Shown here piece by piece: positions 34,157 through 41,931 of a stretch of DNA of 59,703 nucleotides. Below the pieces are notes generated by a model. It made no database searches, was not told the DNA's origin, and was given only the letters and a program-made list of their open reading frames with translations. Source of the stretch: JBOFFC01 sp051648405. Its GTDB lineage: Bacteria; Planctomycetota; Planctomycetia; Pirellulales; Lacipirellulaceae. Position 1 is the first letter of the stretch. Each line of letters starts with the position of its first letter. The stretch lies in the NCBI GenBank assembly GCA_051648405.1, contig JBOFFC010000053.1, forward strand, positions 1 to 59,703, given 5' to 3'. The position numbers and the translations under genes are program-made.

Positions 34157-35236
34157 TTGATTGAGCTAGCGCTGTGGTCGTACCGGTTGCCGCTCAAGCA
34201 CGTGTTCACGATTGCGCGGAGCTCGAGCGCGGTCCGCGACACGCTGATCGCGTCGCTGTCGGCGGGGGGCCAGACCGGGTACGGCGAGGCGACTTCCAAC
34301 AGCTACTACAAGGCGACGATCCCCGAGCTTCAGGCCGACCTGAACGGCGTGCGGCCGCTGCTCGCGGCGTTCTCGGCCGACGACCCCGACTCCCTGATCG
34401 AGGGGCTGCTGCCGCGTGCGGCCGAGCTGCTCGCCCACAGCCCGTTCGCGCTGTGTGCGCTCGACCTGGCGGCGCACGACCTGTGGGGCAAGCTCCACGG
34501 CGAATCGGTCCATCGCCTGTGGGGCCTCGATTCTGCCCGGGCGCCGGTCTCGAACTACACGATCGGCATCGACACGATCCCGAAGATGGTCGAGAAGATG
34601 CGCGAGGTCGCCGACTGGCCGGTGCTGAAGATCAAGCTCGGGACCGACGACGACCTGGCGATCGTGCGCGAGCTACGCCGCAACTCGCAGGCCGTGTTCC
34701 GGGTGGACGCCAACTGCGGCTGGACCGCCGAGCAGACGATCCGCTACGCGCCCCAGCTCGCCGAACTGGGGGTCGAATTCATCGAGCAGCCGCTGCCGGC
34801 CGACGACGTCGAGGGCTCGCGCGAGGTGTTCGCCCACTCGGTCCTGCCGGTGATCGCCGACGAGAGCTGCGTCGGCGAGCACGACGTCGCGCGCTGCGAG
34901 GGGCGGTTCCACGGCGTCAACATCAAGCTCACCAAGTGCGGCGGCCTCGCCCCCGGCCGCCGGATGGTGGGCGACGCCCGCGAGCGCGGCCTGCGCGTGA
35001 TGGCGGGATGCATGACGGAGTCAACGGTCGGGATCTCGGGCCTCGCGCAGCTCGCCCCGATGCTCGACTTCATCGACATGGACGGCGCCGCCCTGTTGGC
35101 CCACGACATCGCCGACGGGGTCAAGGTGGTCCGCGGACGGGCCGAGTACCCCGGGCTGCCGGGGAGCGGCGTGTCGCTGCTGCCGTTGGAGGGGCTCCCC
35201 CCGGAGATGGCGCCCACACCGCTCGGCGAGGGGTGA
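34157..35236 (+). CDS. Enolase-superfamily epimerase/racemase: N-acetyl-D-glutamate racemase (DgcA-like) or L-Ala-D/L-Glu epimerase
   Basis: The protein has 359 residues from a TTG start, chosen because GGGAGA lies six bases upstream and the longer frame runs through a dispersed repeat. The active site is intact: KIK (Lys158, Lys160), metal ligands Asp184 (RVDANCGW), Glu210 (FIEQPLP) and Asp235 (IADESC), and Lys260 in NIKLTKCGG. This is the layout of dipeptide epimerases such as YcjG. CMTEST near 285-290 shapes the specificity pocket. The upstream DUF1611 neighbour favours N-acetyl-D-glutamate racemisation. The murein context leaves L-Ala-D-Glu epimerisation equally open. Confidence 0.85.
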   Translation: MIELALWSYRLPLKHVFTIARSSSAVRDTLIASLSAGGQTGYGEATSNSYYKATIPELQADLNGVRPLLAAFSADDPDSLIEGLLPRAAELLAHSPFALCALDLAAHDLWGKLHGESVHRLWGLDSARAPVSNYTIGIDTIPKMVEKMREVADWPVLKIKLGTDDDLAIVRELRRNSQAVFRVDANCGWTAEQTIRYAPQLAELGVEFIEQPLPADDVEGSREVFAHSVLPVIADESCVGEHDVARCEGRFHGVNIKLTKCGGLAPGRRMVGDARERGLRVMAGCMTESTVGISGLAQLAPMLDFIDMDGAALLAHDIADGVKVVRGRAEYPGLPGSGVSLLPLEGLPPEMAPTPLGEG

Positions 35237-35319
35237 CTACAATCACCGCTTCCGAATCGAGCTCTCGGCGCCAGACGTTGCTGGCCTTCGATCGATCCAA
35301 TCGCTCCCCGGTGAACCAA

Positions 35320-37383
35320 ATGACGCGATTCGTTCGCAGCGCCGCCTGGGCTGTCGTGGCTTGCGCCTCGGTCGTGGCGTCCGTCGCCGGCGCGAAGCAG
35401 GCGCCCTTGTCGGTCCAAGAGCGTCTCGACGCGGCGATCGGGCCCGCGATCGCCGCCCACCGCGGCGTCGTGACGGTCGCCTTCGAGCACCCCAGCAGCG
35501 GGAACGTTTACCTGCACGACGCGGCCCGGCCGATGGCCTCGGCGAGTCTTATCAAGTTCCCGGTGATGCTCGCCGCTTACGACGCGGCCGCCAGCGGCGA
35601 GCTCGACCTCGACAAACACGTGACACTGCGCGACGAGGACAAGGTCCCCGGCTCGGGGGTCCTGACCGACCACTTCTCGGCCGGCGTCACGATGTCGGTG
35701 CGCGACGCGATCCGACTGATGATCGCCTACTCGGACAACACGGCGACAAACTTGGTGATCGACCAGGTCGGCATCGACGCGGTGAACGGGCTGATGGACC
35801 GCCTGGGGTGCCCCGGGACGCGGCTCAACTCGAAGGTGTTCCGGCGCGACACGACGGTGAACCTCAAGCGGAGCGAGGAGTTCGGCCTGGGGGTGATGAA
35901 CGCCGCCGAGACGGTCGCGCTGTACAAGCGACTGCTGTCCGGCGACCCGTTCGGCGCCGACAAGGGGGGCCCCAAGGCTTCCGACGAAGCGTGCCGCGAG
36001 ATGATGGAGCACCTCCGCGCCTGCGAAGCGAAGGACATGGTCCCGCGCCTGCTTGCCGACGGGACCCCCGTCGCGAACAAGACCGGCGCGGTTGCCGAGA
36101 CGCGGTGCGATGGCGGGATCATCGAGTCGGGCGCCGGGCCGATCGTCTACTGCGTGATGACGACCGACAACGACGACCAGTCGTGGGGCGACGACAACGA
36201 GGCGTTCTTGCTGGGCGCCGAGATCGGCAAGGCGGCGCTCGCCGCGTTCAGCACGACCGACGGCGTGGTCGATGCTCCGCGCGTCGCGCGGGTCCTGCGG
36301 ATGGGGGCCGACGGGCCGATCGTGATGTCGTTGCAGCGGACGCTCAACAGCAAGTTACCGCCGAACGAGGGCTGCGGCGTCGATGGGGACTTCGGCCCCA
36401 ACACCCAGCGGGCCGTGATCCGCTTCCAGAAGCAAGCAGGACTCGAACCAACCGGCGACGTCGATTCGACGACGTGGCTCGCCTTGGGGCCGCTCGTCCT
36501 CGAGGGCGCCCCCGTGCCGACGCCGGCCGAGGTCGGGCAGCAACCCTTGCCGGCGATGATCGACGAGACCCTCAGCGGCCCCCCGATCACCACCTGTCCC
36601 GCGTGGGCGGTCGCCGACGGCGCAACGGGCGAAGTCCTCTGGGGACTCAACGAGACCGCCTCGCGCGAGCCGGCCAGCACCACCAAAATGATGACCGCGC
36701 TGCTGGTCGCCGAGCTCGCCGACGAGGACCCGAAGGCGCTTGCCGAGCTGGTCACCTTTAGCGAGGGCGCCGACAACACGAGCGGCTCCTCCGCCGAAGT
36801 GCGGGTCGGCGAGCAAGTCGCGGCGGGCGAGCTGCTCTACGGGCTGATGCTCCCCTCGGGGAACGACGCGTCGGTGGCGTACGCCGAGCACTTCGGCAAG
36901 CGCTTCCCCACGGTCGCGGGGGCGCCCACGGCGACCCCCTACGACCGGTTCATCGCGGCGATGAACGCCCGGGCGACAGCCCTCGGCATGGTCGCGACGA
37001 CTTACCACAACCCGCACGGCTTACCGGCCCCCGGGCACGTGACGACCGCCGCCGACCTGACACGACTGGCGCGAGCGGTCGCCGGGAACCCCCACCTGGC
37101 GGAGGTCGTCAAGACGCGCCGCCGCGGGGCGACGCTCGGCTCGATAGACGGTCACCAGCGGAACGTCGTCTGGAACAATTCGAACCAGTTGCTCGGTATC
37201 AACGGCTACCGCGGCGTGAAGACCGGCACCACCGACGCGGCGGGCTGTTGCCTGGCGTCGATCGGCGAGCGCGGTGGCAAGGAGCTCGTCGTGACCGTGC
37301 TCGGATCGACGAGCGGCGACGCCCGCTACGTCGATTCGCGGAACCTTTACCGCTGGGCTTGGAAAGAGCTGGGCGTCGAATGA
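35320..37383 (+). CDS. Two-headed penicillin-binding protein: class A beta-lactamase domain, PG-binding domain, D-Ala-D-Ala carboxypeptidase domain
   Basis: This is a 687-residue exported protein (MTRFVRSAAWAVVACASVVA). Domain 1, about 30-312, is a class A serine hydrolase with SLIK (Ser76, Lys79), SDN (138-140) and KTG (254-256). About 322-392 is a PG_binding_1 module (MSLQRTLNSKL, GVDGDFGPNTQRAVIRFQKQ). Domain 2, about 420-687, is an S11 D,D-carboxypeptidase with STTK (Ser453, Lys456), SGN (513-515) and KTG (634-636). Both active sites look complete except that the first lacks an obvious Glu166. Its stop overlaps the dipeptidase ATG. It probably trims murein stem peptides in the periplasm. 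Confidence 0.9.
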   Translation: MTRFVRSAAWAVVACASVVASVAGAKQAPLSVQERLDAAIGPAIAAHRGVVTVAFEHPSSGNVYLHDAARPMASASLIKFPVMLAAYDAAASGELDLDKHVTLRDEDKVPGSGVLTDHFSAGVTMSVRDAIRLMIAYSDNTATNLVIDQVGIDAVNGLMDRLGCPGTRLNSKVFRRDTTVNLKRSEEFGLGVMNAAETVALYKRLLSGDPFGADKGGPKASDEACREMMEHLRACEAKDMVPRLLADGTPVANKTGAVAETRCDGGIIESGAGPIVYCVMTTDNDDQSWGDDNEAFLLGAEIGKAALAAFSTTDGVVDAPRVARVLRMGADGPIVMSLQRTLNSKLPPNEGCGVDGDFGPNTQRAVIRFQKQAGLEPTGDVDSTTWLALGPLVLEGAPVPTPAEVGQQPLPAMIDETLSGPPITTCPAWAVADGATGEVLWGLNETASREPASTTKMMTALLVAELADEDPKALAELVTFSEGADNTSGSSAEVRVGEQVAAGELLYGLMLPSGNDASVAYAEHFGKRFPTVAGAPTATPYDRFIAAMNARATALGMVATTYHNPHGLPAPGHVTTAADLTRLARAVAGNPHLAEVVKTRRRGATLGSIDGHQRNVVWNNSNQLLGINGYRGVKTGTTDAAGCCLASIGERGGKELVVTVLGSTSGDARYVDSRNLYRWAWKELGVE

Positions 37384-38624
37384 ACAACTCGCCGGGGCCC
37401 CACGGGGTGGGGATTCTGTTGTCGCTCTCGATCGCTGTCGCCGCGGGCGCCGCCGAGCGCGGGCCGATCGTCGTGACCGACGCGGCGCGCGTGCTCCACG
37501 AGTCGTGCCTCGTGATCGACGGGCACAACGACATGCCGTGGGAGATCCGGCAGCAGGGGTCGAGCGACTTCTCGAAGCTCGACATCGCCGTTTCGCAGCC
37601 GACGCTCCAGACCGACTTGCCGCGACTGCGTGAGGGGGGTGTCGGGGCGCAGTTCTGGAGCGTCTGGGTCCCGGCCGAGACGGCGTACGACGGCTCGGCG
37701 CTGGCGACGACGCTCGAACAGATCGAGCTCGTGAAGCTGATGCTGCGGCGCTACCCCGACCAGATGGAGTACGCCTCGACGGCAGCCGACATCCGCCGGA
37801 TCGCTGCCGAGGGGAAGATCGCGTCGCTGATCGGCGTCGAAGGGGGCTACTCGATCGAGGGCTCGCTCGGCACGCTCCGCCGGCTCTACAAGCTCGGCGC
37901 CCGGTACATGACGCTAACCCACTCCGACACGATCGCGTGGGCCGACTCGGGGACCGACGAGGAACGCCACGGCGGGCTAACAGACTTTGGCAAGGAAGTC
38001 GTCCGTGAGATGAACCGCCTCGGCATGATGATCGACATCAGCCACGTGTCGATCAACGTCATGAAGCAGGCGATCGAGACGAGCGCCGCGCCCGTGATCT
38101 TCAGCCACTCCTCGTCGCGGGCGATCGCCGACCACCCGCGTAACGTCCCCGACGAAGTGCTGCGGCTGCTCCCGGAGAACGACGGCGTCGTGATGGTGAA
38201 CTTCTTCAGCGGGTTTGTCGTCCCGGCCGGCGCCGACAACTACGCCCAGCGGTTCGACCTCGAGCGCAAGCTCCGCGAAGAGGCCTACGACGAGGCCGCC
38301 ATCCGCGGCCGGCTCGCGGAGTTTTCGCAGAAGAACCCGATGCCCAAGGGGACGATCCACGACGTGCTCGACCACATCGACCAGATCGCCAAAGTCGCCG
38401 GTGCGCGCCACGTCGGCCTCGGCTCCGACTTCGACGGCGTCAGCGTTCTCCCCGAGGGGCTCGAGGACGTCGCCTGCTACCCGCGCATCACCCAGGGGCT
38501 GCTCGACCGCGGCTACTCGCCCGACGAGGTCCGCGGCATCCTGGGGGAGAACATGCTGCGCGTGATGGAGAAGGTCGAACGCGTCGCCGAGGCGAGCGCC
38601 GCCACGGGCCCTTCGGAGGAGTGA
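37380..38624 (+). CDS. Membrane dipeptidase (peptidase M19, renal dipeptidase family)
   Basis: This is a 414-residue protein. The ATG overlaps the previous stop as ATGA, indicating translational coupling. An N-terminal hydrophobic stretch (VGILLSLSIAVAAGAA) may be a signal peptide. Zinc-site motifs are VIDGHNDMPW, LIGVEGGYSIEGSL, MMIDISHVS, VIFSHSSSRAI and HVGLGSDFDGV. M19 enzymes hydrolyse dipeptides, including those with a C-terminal D-residue. Coupled to a D,D-carboxypeptidase in this gene run, it most plausibly cleaves murein-derived dipeptides. The actual substrate is inferred. Confidence 0.92.
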   Translation: MNNSPGPHGVGILLSLSIAVAAGAAERGPIVVTDAARVLHESCLVIDGHNDMPWEIRQQGSSDFSKLDIAVSQPTLQTDLPRLREGGVGAQFWSVWVPAETAYDGSALATTLEQIELVKLMLRRYPDQMEYASTAADIRRIAAEGKIASLIGVEGGYSIEGSLGTLRRLYKLGARYMTLTHSDTIAWADSGTDEERHGGLTDFGKEVVREMNRLGMMIDISHVSINVMKQAIETSAAPVIFSHSSSRAIADHPRNVPDEVLRLLPENDGVVMVNFFSGFVVPAGADNYAQRFDLERKLREEAYDEAAIRGRLAEFSQKNPMPKGTIHDVLDHIDQIAKVAGARHVGLGSDFDGVSVLPEGLEDVACYPRITQGLLDRGYSPDEVRGILGENMLRVMEKVERVAEASAATGPSEE

Positions 38625-38663
38625 CTCGATCGGCAATCATCCACAACAGCTTAGCGAGAGACC

Positions 38664-38697
38664 AATCCCCCTCCTCTCTTTAGGGGGAGGGGGGATT
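38664..38697. terminator. Hairpin after the dipeptidase gene
   Basis: The arms AATCCCCCTCC and GGAGGGGGGATT (one extra G) enclose a 11-base loop about 40 bases after the dipeptidase stop. It may separate the peptide-degrading unit from glcD. There is no T tract. Confidence 0.4.
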
Positions 38698-38811
38698 CGC
38701 TCCGCCGCACCGCTCGGCGCGGCAGTTCGTACGGCCTCGTTTCCGCGTGGGATTCGACCTACTGACGACGTATAACTTCCACTTGGCGCCCCCGATCGGC
38801 CGCGACACTTG

Positions 38812-40206
38812 ATGACGACCACGACCCCCCCCGCTGACCTGATCGCCGAGCTCCGCAGCGTCGTCGGCGGCGCGAACGTCCTGACCGACCCGGTGGATGT
38901 GACCCCCTACGCGTTCGACGGCACCGCCACGTTCCTAGAGAACCCCGCGGCGGTCGTCTTCCCGCAGACACGCGACCAGGTGGCGCCCTGCGTGCGGGCG
39001 ATCACCTCGCGCGGCGTGCCGTTGGTGACGCGTGGTTCGGGGACGAGCCTTTCTGGGGGTTCGGTCCCGGTCCGCGGCGGCGTGACGCTCTGCCTGACCG
39101 CGCTCGACAAGGTCCTCGAGCTCGACACGGCGAACCTGACGATCCGCGTCGAGCCGGGGGTGATCACGCAGCGCGTCGATCAGGAAGCGGCCAAGCACGG
39201 GCTCTTCTACCCCCCCGACCCCGGCTCGCAGAAGATCTCGACGATCGGCGGCAACGTCGCCGAGAACTCCGGCGGCCTGCGGGGCCTTAAGTACGGCGTC
39301 ACCCGCGACTACGTGATGGGGCTCCGCGTCGTGCTGTGGGACGGCGAGGAGGTGTGGCTGGGGAACAAGTGCGTGAAGGACGTCGCCGGCTACAACCTGC
39401 GCGACCTGTTCATCGGCTCGGAGGGGACGCTGGGGATCGTCACCGAGGTGCTGCTGAAACTGCTGCCGCGTCCCGCGGCGCGCAAGACGATGGTCGCCAC
39501 CTTCGCGTCGATGGAGGCGGCCGCCCAGGCGGTGTCGGACATCATCGCCGCGCGGATCGTCCCCTGCACGCTCGAGTTCCTCGACCGCACGACGATCCGC
39601 TGTGTCGAGGGGTACGCCAACCTGGGTCTGCCGACCGACGCCGCGGCGCTGCTGCTGGCGGAGTCCGACGGCCACCCGGCCGCCGTCGAGGACGAGTCGC
39701 GCCTGATGGTCGAGGCGTTCCAGAAGGCCGGCGCCGAAGGGGTTCAGGTCGCCAAGAACGAAGAGGAGGCCGAGCGGCTCCGCACGGCCCGCCGCGCGGC
39801 CTTCGCTGCCCTCGCCCGCGAGCGGCCGACCACGATGCTCGAGGACGTCACCGTCCCGCGCAGCGAGCTGGCGGCGATGGTCAAGTTCGTCAACGACTCC
39901 GCCGTGCGGCACAACGTCCAGATCGGCGTCTTCGGCCACATGGGGGACGGCAACCTCCACCCGACGTTCCTGTGCGACGAGCGCGACGAGGACGAGATGC
40001 GCCGCGTCGAGGCTTCGCTCGACGAGATCGTCGAAGAGACGTTGCGCCGCGGCGGCACCGTCACCGGCGAGCACGGCATCGGGCTCGCTAAGAAGAAGTA
40101 CCTCCGCGGCCAGCTCGGCGACTCGAGCTTCGAGCTCATGAAACGCGTCAAGCGCGTGCTCGACCCCAACGGCCTGCTCAACCCCGGCAAGGCGTTCGAC
40201 CTCTGA
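38812..40206 (+). CDS. glcD: FAD-linked glycolate/D-lactate oxidase subunit GlcD
   Basis: This 464-residue protein is a PCMH-type FAD enzyme. FAD-binding motifs are VTRGSGTSLSGGSVPVRGGV, YPPDPGSQKISTIGGNVAEN and NLRDLFIGSEGTLGIVTEVL. The C-terminal substrate domain ends with HMGDGNLHPTF, GTVTGEHGIGLAKKKYL and DPNGLLNPGKAF. The ATG at 38812 directly follows a TTG in frame. GlcD acts with the iron-sulfur subunit GlcF, encoded next. MurQ releases D-lactate, so a D-2-hydroxyacid oxidase is a sensible final member of this region. Confidence 0.92.
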   Translation: MTTTTPPADLIAELRSVVGGANVLTDPVDVTPYAFDGTATFLENPAAVVFPQTRDQVAPCVRAITSRGVPLVTRGSGTSLSGGSVPVRGGVTLCLTALDKVLELDTANLTIRVEPGVITQRVDQEAAKHGLFYPPDPGSQKISTIGGNVAENSGGLRGLKYGVTRDYVMGLRVVLWDGEEVWLGNKCVKDVAGYNLRDLFIGSEGTLGIVTEVLLKLLPRPAARKTMVATFASMEAAAQAVSDIIAARIVPCTLEFLDRTTIRCVEGYANLGLPTDAAALLLAESDGHPAAVEDESRLMVEAFQKAGAEGVQVAKNEEEAERLRTARRAAFAALARERPTTMLEDVTVPRSELAAMVKFVNDSAVRHNVQIGVFGHMGDGNLHPTFLCDERDEDEMRRVEASLDEIVEETLRRGGTVTGEHGIGLAKKKYLRGQLGDSSFELMKRVKRVLDPNGLLNPGKAFDL

Positions 40207-40408
40207 CGCTGACTTTATGAGAAGGGGATGAGGGGGACGAAGGGGAGACAGGGGGAATGGTTGCTTGACGAGGCCACGTCCAACCGCTCGCCAACCTCCC
40301 GTTCTAAACCATCCACCGCGCAAGCCTCCCGAGTCCGTCCTACTCCCGATCATCCCCCGACCATCCCGCTATCTCCCTTCCTAAAGTCTCCCCTGCACGA
40401 GTCCCGGC

Positions 40409-41746
40409 GTGAGCGTCGCTGATCAATCTCCCTTGAACCTGCTGCGGTCGATGGACTACTCCGTCGTCCAGCAGTGCATGCACTGCGGCATGTGCCTGCC
40501 GACCTGCCCGACGTTCGTCGAGACGGGCCGCGAGCGCAGCAGCCCGCGCGGCCGCATTGCACTGATGCGCGCCGTTGCCGACGGGCGGCTCGAGCTGTCG
40601 CGCGACTTCGCCGAAGAGATGGACTACTGCGTCGGCTGCCTGGCGTGCCAGACGGCGTGCCCCGCGGGGGTCGAGTACGCGCAGCTGCTCGAGACGGCCC
40701 GCGCGACGAACGAGTCGGCCGGCCTGCTCGCCTCGCCGTCGCGCTCCGTCTACCGCTGGCTGGGGATGCGGTTGTTGTTCACGCGTCCGCGGCTGCTGCG
40801 CTGGGTCGCGCGGCTGGTCGCGGTGCAGCAACTGCCGGCGATCCGCGGCGGGCTCCGCAAACTAGGCCTGATGTACCTGGCCCCCAAGACGCTGCGCGAC
40901 CTCGAGCCACAGGCGCCGCCGATCGACCCGCCCTTCAGCGACACGCGGATCAAGGCGGTCGAGACACCCCAGGGCGCCGTCCACGCGAAGGTCGGCCTGC
41001 TCACCGGCTGCATCCAGGACATCGTCTACGCGCGCGTGAACCGCGCGACGGCCGACGTGCTGCTCGCCGTCGGGGCCGAGGTCCACACGCCGCGCGTCCA
41101 GACGTGCTGCGGCTCGCTGCACGCCCACAACGGCGACCTCGAAGGGGCCCGCCTGCTCGCGCGGCGGACGCTCGACATGTTCCGCGAGGGGGGGCCCCAC
41201 CCGCTGTCGGAGCTCGACGCGGTGATCTCGAACTCCGGCGGCTGCGGCTCGCACCTGCGGCACTTCGGCGACTTGCTGAAGGACGACCCGCAGTGCGCCG
41301 AGCAGGCCCACGAGTGGGACGCCAAGCTCCGCGACGCGCACGAGTTCGTCGCCGCGACAGGCGCTTGGACGCCGCCGCAGCCCACCGGGCCGGCGAAACG
41401 CGAACGCGTCACCTACGACGCGTCGTGCCACCTGTGCCACGGGCAGAAGGTCGTGCGCCAGCCGATCGACCTGCTAAAGAGCCTGCCGGACTTCGACTTC
41501 GTCCCGCTCGCCGAGAGCGACTGGTGCTGCGGCGCCGCGGGGGTCTACACGATCACCCAGCCGGAGCAGGCCCAGAAGCTGCTCGACCGCAAGCTGGGCC
41601 ACCTCCGCGCGGCCCGCCCCGACGTGGTCGCGACCGCCAACCCCGGCTGCATGCACCAACTGACGATGGCCTGCGCCGCGGACGAGACGCTGAAGCACGT
41701 GCGCGTGATGCACCCGATGGAGCTGCTGGCGGCGGGGTTAGGGTAG
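40409..41746 (+). CDS. glcF: Glycolate/D-lactate oxidase iron-sulfur subunit GlcF
   Basis: The protein has 445 residues from a GTG start. Two 4Fe-4S clusters are encoded: CMHCGMCLPTCP (Cys23, 26, 29, 33) and CVGCLACQTACP (Cys74, 77, 80, 84). Two CCG-type domains follow (TCCGSLHAHNGD with NSGGCGSHL, and SCHLCHGQKV with WCCGAAGVY), all typical of GlcF. It passes electrons from GlcD to the quinone pool. The glcE subunit found in E. coli is absent between or around glcD and glcF. A 202-base gap with no gene separates glcD and glcF. Confidence 0.93.
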   Translation: MSVADQSPLNLLRSMDYSVVQQCMHCGMCLPTCPTFVETGRERSSPRGRIALMRAVADGRLELSRDFAEEMDYCVGCLACQTACPAGVEYAQLLETARATNESAGLLASPSRSVYRWLGMRLLFTRPRLLRWVARLVAVQQLPAIRGGLRKLGLMYLAPKTLRDLEPQAPPIDPPFSDTRIKAVETPQGAVHAKVGLLTGCIQDIVYARVNRATADVLLAVGAEVHTPRVQTCCGSLHAHNGDLEGARLLARRTLDMFREGGPHPLSELDAVISNSGGCGSHLRHFGDLLKDDPQCAEQAHEWDAKLRDAHEFVAATGAWTPPQPTGPAKRERVTYDASCHLCHGQKVVRQPIDLLKSLPDFDFVPLAESDWCCGAAGVYTITQPEQAQKLLDRKLGHLRAARPDVVATANPGCMHQLTMACAADETLKHVRVMHPMELLAAGLG

Positions 41747-41757
41747 AATGGAGGGTG

Positions 41758-41786
41758 GCGTGCTCCACGCGTGAGCGTGGGCATGC
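41758..41786. repeat. Short imperfect hairpin before the DUF262 gene
   Basis: GCGTGCTCCACGC and GCGTGGGCATGC face each other around GTGA, just after the glcF stop. It may serve as its terminator or be another dispersed palindrome. Confidence 0.4.
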
Positions 41787-41931
41787 TCGACAGACGAGCC
41801 ACCGTGAAGCACGCCGAACCGCGACAAGCGTGGATGCCACGAGACAACGCTTATCTGGACGTGATAGCCCTGCTATCTTCGTCGGTTTGGCGGTAACCCC
41901 AGCCGGTCCTGAACTACACCCGAGCATCGCG

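Noticed and set aside
34174..35319. Very long plus-strand open frame leading into the two-headed penicillin-binding protein
   Set aside because: The upstream part is an Arg-rich shadow of the enolase-superfamily gene in another frame. The real gene starts at the ATG before the signal peptide.
17786..37383. Beta-lactam resistance genes
   Set aside because: Three proteins have the beta-lactamase or penicillin-binding fold, but key residues, locations or neighbours favour murein processing. Resistance cannot be claimed from sequence.
40474..41931. Open frame continuous with the DUF262 gene
   Set aside because: It overlaps glcF in another frame. DUF262 homology and the change in base composition start at the ATG at 41932.
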